Shown piece by piece: positions 41,901 to 50,358 of a stretch of 64,000 nucleotides of DNA. Numbering within the stretch: position 1 is the stretch's first letter; every line of letters begins with the position of its first letter. Origin of the DNA: an uncultured Flavobacteriaceae bacterium (GTDB lineage: Bacteria > Bacteroidota > Bacteroidia > Flavobacteriales > Flavobacteriaceae); NCBI GenBank assembly GCA_937944485.1, contig CALDYU010000005.1:451998-515997 (forward strand), in the 5' to 3' direction. The notes under the pieces were generated by a model, which made no database searches, was not told the DNA's origin, and was given only the letters and a program-made list of their open reading frames with translations. The translations under genes were made by a program, and so were the position numbers.

Positions 41901-42725
41901 ATGACAAAGAAAACGCCTGTCTTATTTCGATACCCTGGAGGTAAGTTTTATGCCATAAAACTGCTATCGAGATTTTGGGAAAATGTCTCACATGACGAAT
42001 ACAGAGAGCCTTTTGTTGGAGGTGGAAGTGTGTTTTTCTCAAAGAAAAAGGCTAATGTAAATTGGTTAAACGACCTTGATGACGAATTAATCCAAACTTA
42101 TAAGAGCATAAAAAGTAAAAAGGGCAGAAATATTTTAATAAATAAATTCCAAACTGAGGTTGCTAACAAAGAGAGGTGGAGAGAGGTTTATGAGTTTATT
42201 CCTAGTTCTGATATAGATGTAGCTTGGAAATATTATTATTTGAATAGGACTTCTTTTAGTGGAAAATTGGTTTCTCCAGCTTGGGGCTATCGTCCTAAAC
42301 GTAGTTTACCACCTGAACGATGGCATGAAAGAATCTTACCATGTGGTGAAAAACTAGAAAAGGCAAAGCTAACTTCCTTAGATTTTGAAAAGGTTATCTC
42401 CGCAAAAAGTAAAAATGAAGTTCTTATGTTTGTGGACCCTCCATATTTTAAACCACCTAAGACCAAGCATTATAGAAATGGTTTTGATTTAAAGGACCAT
42501 GAAAGACTTGCTAAATCTTTGAGTAAAACGCAGCATAAATTTTTCTTGACCTACGATGATTGCGAAGAAGTTAGAAATCTATATTCTTGGGCTAGAATAC
42601 ATGAGGTAAAATTTTTCTATCGTGTTGATAATTCGAATGCTGAGAATGGTAAAAGGAAAATGGGGTTTGAATTAATAATTACTAACTACGATTTGCCCAA
42701 ACAAGGGTTATTGTTTGAAGAATAA
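41901..42725 (+). CDS. D12-class N6-adenine DNA methyltransferase (M1)
   Basis: LFRYPGGKFYAIKLL, YREPFVGGGSVFF, FVDPPYF. Confidence 0.93.
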   Translation: MTKKTPVLFRYPGGKFYAIKLLSRFWENVSHDEYREPFVGGGSVFFSKKKANVNWLNDLDDELIQTYKSIKSKKGRNILINKFQTEVANKERWREVYEFIPSSDIDVAWKYYYLNRTSFSGKLVSPAWGYRPKRSLPPERWHERILPCGEKLEKAKLTSLDFEKVISAKSKNEVLMFVDPPYFKPPKTKHYRNGFDLKDHERLAKSLSKTQHKFFLTYDDCEEVRNLYSWARIHEVKFFYRVDNSNAENGKRKMGFELIITNYDLPKQGLLFEE

Positions 42726-42727
42726 AA

Positions 42728-43561
42728 ATGCACGAATATAAAATAAATCAATACATAAAATCTTCGGATTACAGTAAATCTCCTTTTAGATATCCGGGAG
42801 GGAAGTTTTATGCTTTAAAGCATATAATTCCGTTTTTAGATGTTGTCAAACATGACGAATATAGAGAGCCTTTTGTTGGAGGTGGAAGTGTGTTTTTTGG
42901 AAAAAAGAAAGTTGAATCTAATTGGATAAATGACATAGAACCTGAGATAATTAATGTTTATGACCAATTATCTAATGATGCAAAGTTCATTCATTTTAAG
43001 GATTTATTCAATAATGAAATTGCATCAAAAGACAGACACAAACAAGTGAGAGATTTGTCAGTAAATTCAGAGCTTGAAAGAGCTTTTAAAACTTATTATC
43101 TAAATAGAACGTCATACTCTGGTATAATAAATAAACCTGCTTGGGGCTACAAGGATGGGAAAAGTTCACCGCCTGAAAATTGGAAGAATTTTCTATTAAA
43201 TGCTAACAAGAAACTACAAGATGTAAAAGTTACCAATTTAGATTTTGAAAAAGTAATAAATGCTAAATCAAAAAGCAAGGATGTTCTAATGTATCTTGAT
43301 CCACCTTACTTTTTAGCTGACCAAAAAAGAGCTTACACAAAGTCTTTTGAACTTAATGACCATAATAGGTTAATGAAGACATTGAAAAATACTAAGTATA
43401 AATTTTGTCTTTCGTATGATGATTGTAAAGAGATACGTGAATTGTATAACTGGGCAAATATTTATGAAAAGAGCTGGCTATATAATACTGCGAATAGTAA
43501 CGGAGAATCAAGAATGAAAGGCAATGAGCTAATCATAACCAATTATAGCGTTATACTTTGA
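42728..43561 (+). CDS. D12-class N6-adenine DNA methyltransferase (M2), tandem paralogue
   Basis: PFRYPGGKFYALKHI, YREPFVGGGSVFF, YLDPPYF. Confidence 0.93.
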   Translation: MHEYKINQYIKSSDYSKSPFRYPGGKFYALKHIIPFLDVVKHDEYREPFVGGGSVFFGKKKVESNWINDIEPEIINVYDQLSNDAKFIHFKDLFNNEIASKDRHKQVRDLSVNSELERAFKTYYLNRTSYSGIINKPAWGYKDGKSSPPENWKNFLLNANKKLQDVKVTNLDFEKVINAKSKSKDVLMYLDPPYFLADQKRAYTKSFELNDHNRLMKTLKNTKYKFCLSYDDCKEIRELYNWANIYEKSWLYNTANSNGESRMKGNELIITNYSVIL

Positions 43562-44798
43562 AAATGTTTCTAATTGACTCTTCATTAAGTTCAAATTTCA
43601 AAAGGTCAACATATTTTATTTTTTGAAGAGCATTTATACGATGATTAATAACAGTATGTTGCTGCAGTAGGTCGGTAGGGATACAAAATATTTGCCACTT
43701 TAATTCACAATCAATTCCAATTTCATTAGAGTATTTCTTCACTAGTGGAGGATCTAGTGCTAACATTAAATATTCAAAATCTGATTTTAAGTATAATCGA
43801 CTTTGTGTAGGATGGTCATTAACTCTACCTCTTGTTAATTGGGTTTCAGTTGCTACGATTGATTCTTTACCTCTAAATCGACAATTGTTTGTTGACACTC
43901 CTTTAACTTGGAAAAACTTATAAGCACCTTTAATATTAACGGCAAAATCGGCTTTATCTCCTCTTTCCTTTTTTAATGGAACTGGATTTAAGGACTTAAT
44001 TTTATATTGAGACAGAAAATTATTTATTGCAATCTCTCGAGCAAAACCTCGAATGGACATATCCCATATTCTAAAATTACCATCAGTTAAAATTGTATCT
44101 AAAATGATTTCCGATTTTAAATTTAACTTCTGACTTGATTTAGGTAATTGCTCTAAATCGAAATCCTTTGGGATATGATTTTGCGATTCCAAATCAATTT
44201 TATTGACCCCTATTCGTTTAAAATTATTCAATCCTTCATGTGTTTGCCACATTACTTTAAATGGACTCATAATTTTGTTATTATCCAACTGATGTCTAGG
44301 AATTTCTTTGTGGTTTAAGAAAAGAATATTCAGTGGTTCATATGAAATAAGACCTACTAAGTATTCCGCAAAATGGTCAATACTATGATAATAATCCATT
44401 GATTCTCGCTCAGATTTTGCACCATGTGTCTTATGGGTTTTGTATTGAACAAATCCATTCTTAGTTCCCGCCATGTTAGGAGTTTTAAGCTGTAAAGTAT
44501 GATTATTGACTTTTAAGTCAACAACATCATCGCCACCCATCTGAATCGCTTCATGATTGTTTTCTTCCAAAACGTATTTAAAGACAGATTCAAAAGCATG
44601 TCCTTTAACCGTCCTGAAAACTGGAGAGTTATCAGCAATTAAACTATCAAAATCTGAATTTTGTAATTGTAGAGAATCTACTAAAGAATGTAATTTTATA
44701 TTTTCAGGTAAATCAGTTACATCTTCTACGCCATAAACGTTTTGTAGATTTTTTATTATTTCGCCAATTCTTCCTGTGCCGTAATCATTTTTTTTCAT
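43551..44798 (-). CDS. Putative Type II restriction endonuclease with two PD-(D/E)XK-like motif sets
   Basis: Convergent with MTases, behind C-protein gene; DDVVDLKVNNHTLQLK and DKADFAVNIKGAYKFFQVK. Confidence 0.7.
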   Translation of the reverse strand: MKKNDYGTGRIGEIIKNLQNVYGVEDVTDLPENIKLHSLVDSLQLQNSDFDSLIADNSPVFRTVKGHAFESVFKYVLEENNHEAIQMGGDDVVDLKVNNHTLQLKTPNMAGTKNGFVQYKTHKTHGAKSERESMDYYHSIDHFAEYLVGLISYEPLNILFLNHKEIPRHQLDNNKIMSPFKVMWQTHEGLNNFKRIGVNKIDLESQNHIPKDFDLEQLPKSSQKLNLKSEIILDTILTDGNFRIWDMSIRGFAREIAINNFLSQYKIKSLNPVPLKKERGDKADFAVNIKGAYKFFQVKGVSTNNCRFRGKESIVATETQLTRGRVNDHPTQSRLYLKSDFEYLMLALDPPLVKKYSNEIGIDCELKWQIFCIPTDLLQQHTVINHRINALQKIKYVDLLKFELNEESIRNIFKV

Positions 44799-45012
44799 TT
44801 TTAAAAAGTTGCTCTAATGTTATTTCTAATGCATTAGCAACCTTTTCAATATTGATGAGAGTAATGTTTTTCTCAGCTCTCTCTATCATTCCGATGTATG
44901 TTCTATGTAAGTCAGCTCTATGAGCAAGTTCTTCTTGGGAAAGTCCCTTTTGTTTTCTTAACATCCTCACTTTACGGCCGAACAACTGAAGTACTTTAGA
45001 ATCTACTTTCAT
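44785..45012 (-). CDS. XRE-family controller (C) protein of R-M system
   Basis: FGRKVRMLRKQKGLSQEELAHRADLHRTYIGMIERAEKNITLINIEKVANAL; overlaps REase start. Confidence 0.9.
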   Translation of the reverse strand: MKVDSKVLQLFGRKVRMLRKQKGLSQEELAHRADLHRTYIGMIERAEKNITLINIEKVANALEITLEQLFKNEKK

Positions 45013-45034
45013 TGCTAATTTTAATGTGAGTAAA

Positions 45035-45076
45035 GCTAACTATAGTATTCAATACTAACTACATACTATAGTTAGC
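45035..45076. promoter_or_regulatory. C-box operator: 14-bp perfect inverted repeat GCTAACTATAGTAT-N14-ATACTATAGTTAGC
   Basis: Immediately upstream of C-protein gene; each arm contains palindrome ACTATAGT. Confidence 0.88.
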
Positions 45077-45155
45077 ATTTGATTTAATTATCATTAATAG
45101 CAGAGTAAAATTTCAATTTATTGATTTTAAAATCAAACGAAGGGTGGACAATAAA

Positions 45156-45185
45156 AAAGCTGACTATAAATACATAGTCAGCTTT
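45156..45185. terminator. Hairpin terminator AAAGCTGACTAT-AAATAC-ATAGTCAGCTTT
   Basis: 12-bp perfect stem with flanking A/T tracts after the minus-strand gene ending at 45212. Confidence 0.8.
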
Positions 45186-45211
45186 AATAGATGTATATAG
45201 TTGAGAATAAT

Positions 45212-45700
45212 CTATTCTTTCTTTACAATATACTTAGGCGCATAAGTCATTGATAACCTCACTTTATAAACATAACCTGTTGTATTATCAGTAAAGTTTA
45301 CTTGAAACTTCCAATCTATATCAGCATCATCTGCATAAATCTTATCTACAGCAGTTTCTATTTGTTCAGTTGTTTCCGCTTGTCTAAGTTGTGCTTTTCC
45401 AACTGCATCATTACCACCAGCAGCTTCGGACATTTTGGTAGCAAGACTTTTTGGAGTTTTTACTTTGCCTACTTCATTAATAGTAATATCAGTAAAACCA
45501 TACTTTTCTAGCTTCTTAGGTAATCGTTTTTCCATAGCACTTATAACGGCCTTAGATAATCCCGAAGTAGATACATCTTGATTATACTCGCCTTCAAATG
45601 TTTCTTTTACTTCAAGAACTTTCTTTCCAGTTGTTGGTGCTGTCTGTGCATTAAGACTTAATGAAAGCATGATAATTAGTAAGCTTATGGTATTCTTCAT
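45212..45700 (-). CDS. Exported protein of unknown function
   Basis: Signal peptide MKNTISLLIIMLSLSLNAQ; 162 aa. Confidence 0.65.
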   Translation of the reverse strand: MKNTISLLIIMLSLSLNAQTAPTTGKKVLEVKETFEGEYNQDVSTSGLSKAVISAMEKRLPKKLEKYGFTDITINEVGKVKTPKSLATKMSEAAGGNDAVGKAQLRQAETTEQIETAVDKIYADDADIDWKFQVNFTDNTTGYVYKVRLSMTYAPKYIVKKE

Positions 45701-45808
45701 AATGTTTTTTGATTTTTAAAGTGAGAATCAAATATATGATTTTGCCGAGTATTCAATCCCTTGTTTACTCGCTTTTGTTGTCAAATTGCCATTAAACGTT
45801 GCGAACAA

Positions 45809-46045
45809 ATGGCTAAGAATAAAAAAGACAACAACGAACCTTTAAAAAAGTTCGGAGAAAAGATATTAGAGATTAGATTGAAAAGAGAGATGTCTCAAAT
45901 GGACGTAGGGGCATTATTGGGTATAGATCGGGAAAACATAAGGAAATACGAAAAAGGTCTTCAAGAGCCAAGATTATCTACTATTGTGAAGTTTGCAGAA
46001 GCATTTGAAATAGATTACAATGAGTTGTTAGGATATGATAAATAA
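45809..46045 (+). CDS. XRE-family transcriptional regulator (second HTH protein of island)
   Basis: FGEKILEIRLKREMSQMDVGALLGIDRENIRKYEKGLQEPRLSTIVKFAEAFEI; likely start MAKNKK. Confidence 0.85.
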   Translation: MAKNKKDNNEPLKKFGEKILEIRLKREMSQMDVGALLGIDRENIRKYEKGLQEPRLSTIVKFAEAFEIDYNELLGYDK

Positions 46046-46067
46046 GCTATTCATACAGTCCATCTAT

Positions 46068-46131
46068 TAAACAGGCAGTTGATCCAATTTAGTTTGTAAT
46101 AAGGGGGCTTCTTCATATCTTTATACTGACA
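46068..46131 (+). repeat. Noncoding direct repeat copy 1 (64 nt, conserved ends, 23-nt variable centre)
   Basis: TAAACAGGCAGTTgATCCAATtTAGTTT-[23]-CTTTATACTGACA. Confidence 0.85.
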
Positions 46132-46547
46132 CGCTATTTAAAACGAAGCGTTTTAAGGCAGTCTAAGTAAGGCAACATCATATCTATATAAAGTATTCAA
46201 ATAGATTTGATTCAACAGTACAGCTAGCAAAAGACATCTACACAGCTAGAATAGAACACCTACAAGAGTATCATTTCCACAAATAGCATATTACCTCTAA
46301 TCCTAAAAAGTAGCCACAAGAACAAGAATAGTTGGATTGGAGGGAACTAGTAGTATCTAACCAATAGAATAGAACAAAGACCTATCTTCATCAAGCCAAC
46401 CTATCAACGTTATAAGTATACTTCAAAGGTTTAGTATATATCATATTTTGAACCTCTCCCAAGGCTACTGAATACGTGTAAAGGTAATAGTACCCTAAAG
46501 GTTAATATGTTCTGAATGAGAAGCAAGCAGAAAAAAATACAATCCAG

Positions 46548-46611
46548 TAAACAGGCAGTTCATCCAATATAGTTTTTCCTTAGAGTGTATCTTATTACCT
46601 TTATACTGACA
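46548..46611 (+). repeat. Noncoding direct repeat copy 2 (64 nt)
   Basis: TAAACAGGCAGTTcATCCAATaTAGTTT-[23]-CTTTATACTGACA, 480 bp after copy 1. Confidence 0.85.
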
Positions 46612-47000
46612 GACCTTTTTTATAAAAAATCCCCCGTAGGAGTGCAATCTCGCTCCCTTTTATTTCAATATCCAAAAATACTCTCAACTGTTTTCTTCAA
46701 AATAACAGAGTCCGTCATATAAAAATCGCCAGCCACCTTTTTTTCATTTTTCAAAATAAAAAAATACCTCATGATTGAAAAAAGGGAGTTAAGAACTTGT
46801 CAATAGAAAGTGCACCCAATAATTAGATAATTGACTTAATTCAGTATGTCATTAGAGAGTACATAACTTTTATTATATAAAAAAGGACTCAAGCGTTTTA
46901 ATTATTTTTATAAACGAGCGTAATAAAATTGCATAGAAAAAATAATTACCTTGCTAGTATCGTTTTTGGTTATCGGTAGAATCGTTCAACATTTCATTAT

Positions 47001-48968
47001 ATGAAACATAAGATATATATAGGTAAACTATATTGCTATTTGATTTTTTTCGCTTTATTGAGTGGTATGTCATCATGTGAAAAAAACAAAGATGCAGATT
47101 TTGATGGTATACCAAATGTAAGTGACTCTCAGCCATTGATAATGGACGCTCCTTCTTTTACTTTTATTAATGAAGATTTGGTAGTCGGTATTGACTATCA
47201 ACTAAGCGGTTCAGAAAAAAAAGTTCAACAAAAGAGTATCAGCATTACTAACACATTCACAGAAAATTTTAAGAAAGTCAGAACTAAAACCAAAACATCC
47301 GAATTCATTAGTAGTTTTGCCATTGATATTTCGAAAACAATAAAAGATAAAGTAGGAGGTTCTTCAACAGAACCTTTATCCACTGCTACTAGTAATGAGA
47401 TTTTTAAAGGGGAGCTAAGTTCGACTAATACTCAAAAACTCAATACAGTTGAAACTAAAACAAGAATCAGCGATTTTCAAAGAAAATCAAAAGAATTTGT
47501 TGAATGGATTAGTACAAATACTATTGAATATAATGCTGATGATGGTTTCATTAGAACTGGCCTAAAAATATCAAATAGTGGTAAAAATCCTATTCTATTT
47601 AAAAATCTTGAAATCAAAATCGTAGAAGTTGATGCCTTCGATGACAGTATTGAGAAAAACACACTATATGTAAAATCCTTAGGAGCCCATACAGTCTACC
47701 CAAGTGATAAAGAAATCCCATTTTATAGCATACCAATACAATTTGATAAGATATCTACAAACCAAATTTTTGAGCTTGTAAATAACAGAAGTACTTTAAG
47801 ATTGAAGATTCAAAATTATTTACTTGAGTATAATAGCATTGAATTTATTCCATCTAACTTAAATAGGTTGAAAGAAATGCATACTTCAACTCTTAATATA
47901 ATAGACCAGTTTGGTGATTTAAAGACTTATAATATTCCAGTCAAAAATAAATATGATAAAACATTAACCATAAAGGATGCACTTAAGTTGATTGATAAGG
48001 ACTTAGAAACTAAGTCGCAGACAATAAATAATTCAACTGTTGAGCTAATAAATCGCTTTTTAGGGATGAAAACAAGTTTTCAAGATTTCGGTAATCCTGA
48101 AAAATACACTGAACCTGAGCTCCTTCAATCAGCTTGGATTATAACAAGTCCCAGTATCAAAGGACTAATGAATCTAAATCAAGAATTGATTCAAAATTCT
48201 GAACTTAATATTTTTCCATTAACTAAAGAAAAAATCTGGAATAGTTTTAGAATAGAAAAGAAGTATTCTAATGTTCAGGGTGACACCGACAGCCTCAAAG
48301 GAAAATATTATTACGATTACCCATTTCCATTTGCTTCAAATAATGCTCAAGCTAAAAAAAATGTTCAAGCTTTTAATGAGTTTGAGCAACTTTCAAAGAG
48401 AGATACAGTCTATACAATCAAGGGTGATTCCTTATCATTAAGTCAGGGAGATTTACTAAGAATTAATTTCCAAGTTTTATATGCTAATATCATAACAGAG
48501 ACTGATGATAAATTGTTTTTTAAACCTAAGGTTCCTAAGGGGAATCATAGTGGAGATTGGTCTGTATTTTTTGGAGCAAAAAAAAGTCTCAAAATTGATG
48601 AATTTCGACCTTTTAGGACATCATTTATTGAAGATTATAACATTTCAATTAAATTTGTCGATCATAACACAATCTACAAATTAAGTGAACTAATCAATAA
48701 GGGTTTATGCAAAGCTAAATTGTATGGTGATGGAAATGTCACAATAGAAATAACTCCACCTAATGGCTTCAAGGAATTACAAAACGTACCTTTTGAGATA
48801 TATTTTACTACAGCTTCAAATCAATTCGAATATGGTCTTGACATAAAAAGAGGATCAGGAGCGAAAGCATCAAGTTATTTAAAAAAGAAGTTACGTTTAC
48901 CAGTCATAATTAAGTGTGAAGTAATTATTTCATCTGCATCACCATTATTGGATGAAGCACAGGATTAG
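47001..48968 (+). CDS. Large lipoprotein with thrombospondin-type-3-like Ca-binding segment, function unknown
   Basis: Lipobox LLSGMSSCEKNKDADFDGIPNVSDSQP; 655 aa. Confidence 0.75.
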   Translation: MKHKIYIGKLYCYLIFFALLSGMSSCEKNKDADFDGIPNVSDSQPLIMDAPSFTFINEDLVVGIDYQLSGSEKKVQQKSISITNTFTENFKKVRTKTKTSEFISSFAIDISKTIKDKVGGSSTEPLSTATSNEIFKGELSSTNTQKLNTVETKTRISDFQRKSKEFVEWISTNTIEYNADDGFIRTGLKISNSGKNPILFKNLEIKIVEVDAFDDSIEKNTLYVKSLGAHTVYPSDKEIPFYSIPIQFDKISTNQIFELVNNRSTLRLKIQNYLLEYNSIEFIPSNLNRLKEMHTSTLNIIDQFGDLKTYNIPVKNKYDKTLTIKDALKLIDKDLETKSQTINNSTVELINRFLGMKTSFQDFGNPEKYTEPELLQSAWIITSPSIKGLMNLNQELIQNSELNIFPLTKEKIWNSFRIEKKYSNVQGDTDSLKGKYYYDYPFPFASNNAQAKKNVQAFNEFEQLSKRDTVYTIKGDSLSLSQGDLLRINFQVLYANIITETDDKLFFKPKVPKGNHSGDWSVFFGAKKSLKIDEFRPFRTSFIEDYNISIKFVDHNTIYKLSELINKGLCKAKLYGDGNVTIEITPPNGFKELQNVPFEIYFTTASNQFEYGLDIKRGSGAKASSYLKKKLRLPVIIKCEVIISSASPLLDEAQD

Positions 48969-49070
48969 GAAGAGTAGAGAGGTTGTTAGCAGCATATTTA
49001 ACTTAATGAAAATAAGATTTCTAATTTGTAAATATATATTTATACTGCTAAACAATAAGTAAATTAATGA

Positions 49071-49073
49071 TAC
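49071..49073. other. attR core (TAC)
   Basis: TAC followed by in-frame dprA 3' part AATCGTGATGTT (NRDV). Confidence 0.85.
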
Positions 49074-49430
49074 AATCGTGATGTTTTTGCCGTTCCGGGA
49101 AGAGCTGAAGACAAGTATAGTTTAGGCTGTAACAACTTAATAAAGCAACAGAAAGCGCAGCTGTTGACGTCGGCTGCTGATTTAGTGTATTTGTTAGGTT
49201 GGAATGTTGAAAACAAACCCTCTCAAACAATTCAAAAACAACTTTTCGTCGATTTAGATGCTATGGAGAAGACCATCTATTCGTATTTACACAAAGAAGG
49301 CAAACAGATGCTTGATCGTATTTCACTCGAATGCAAAATACCTGTTTTTAAAACCTCATCGATGCTTTTAAATATGGAGATGAAAGGAGTAATACGCCCT
49401 TTGCCTGGTAAATTATTTGAGGCGTTATAA
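49074..49430 (+). pseudogene. dprA: DprA C-terminal part (displaced by island)
   Basis: NRDVFAVPGRAEDKYSLGCNNLIKQQKAQLLTSAADLVYLLGW...LLNMEMKGVIRPLPGKLFEAL; in-frame TGA just upstream at 49068. Confidence 0.95.
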
Positions 49431-49630
49431 TTTATTAGAGGATCTGGACTCGTTTTAAACAAGCTGCTTGGTTTGTAATACGAATTAGCGCTAATTTTTT
49501 TAGGCGGAAAACGTATTTTAGCGATTAAAATGAATGGTTTTCTGGTTATTTATAAAACTCTCCTGAAACATGTTTCAAGAAAACCAACTAGTTAGTCTTA
49601 TGTTAGAAGCAACCTAAAAAACTGTGATAA

Positions 49631-50214
49631 TTGAATACGACATTTGAAATTTTAAAAGGACTTCCTCCATACGGAAAAATGTATATACCAATTCCAGAAG
49701 GAAACTGGTCGAAAGGATTACCTGTCCAATTCACAAAAGACGACGGAACGAAATGGGTTGCGAATATTGAATACGGACAAGAAGGATGTGATTATATCAA
49801 CGAATTAAATAATCCAACTGAAATTCTTGTGATTTCAAACGGGTGTTGTTATATAATTGATAGAAACAAAGAAAAAAGCATTACGGATTTCGGTTATGAT
49901 TTTAAGCGCGTTATTGAGAATAATGGAAAGTGTATTCTAATTGGAACTAGGAACATCGCTATGGTTGAGAATTCGGAAAAAATAAGGCGGTATAAAAATC
50001 TATGCCGCGATTTTATGAAGATATTGAATTAGAAAACGGAATAATAAGTGGAGTATTAAATGACTTTAACGCTGGCGGGAAATATGATAAAACAGATTTT
50101 ACTATTGACTTAGAAACATACGCATTGGTCAAATCTAAAAAGAAGTTTATATCAAAACAAAGTGCAAACCTTAAAAGAAATGAATTAAAAAAATGGTGGG
50201 AAATATGGAAATAA
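49631..50214 (+). pseudogene. Hypothetical protein, probably one gene split by a frameshift near 50000-50030
   Basis: ORFs 49631-50032 and 50002-50214 in different frames overlap 31 bp and read as continuous homologous-looking protein. Confidence 0.5.
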
Positions 50215-50358
50215 AGCTAGTATATAATACGTAAAACATAACTAGTTAAGTGTTATATGGAAAGGTTCTCGGCTCTTTTGCTAATCTGAAAAGTTATTGC
50301 TTTTTTGTAAGCTACGTTTCATACACCGATAGTTAACAAGACAAACCTGATAGTAAAG

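Larger units (their letters stand above)
34139..49073. mobile_element. Integrative island (~14.9 kb) carrying serine integrase, polymerase-like protein and R-M system
   Basis: Splits dprA precisely; large serine recombinase at left end; inverted-repeat attP arms when ends are joined; no conjugation genes seen. Confidence 0.92.

Noticed and set aside
43551-45012. HTH protein plus large minus-strand protein as a toxin-antitoxin pair
   Set aside because: Adjacent tandem DNA MTases, C-box operators shared with the MTase promoter and nuclease-like motifs fit a controller-regulated Type II R-M system better.
34139-49073. Island as an ICE or intact prophage
   Set aside because: No relaxase, coupling protein, T4SS, capsid, portal or large terminase recognised in the ORFs; called only an integrative island.
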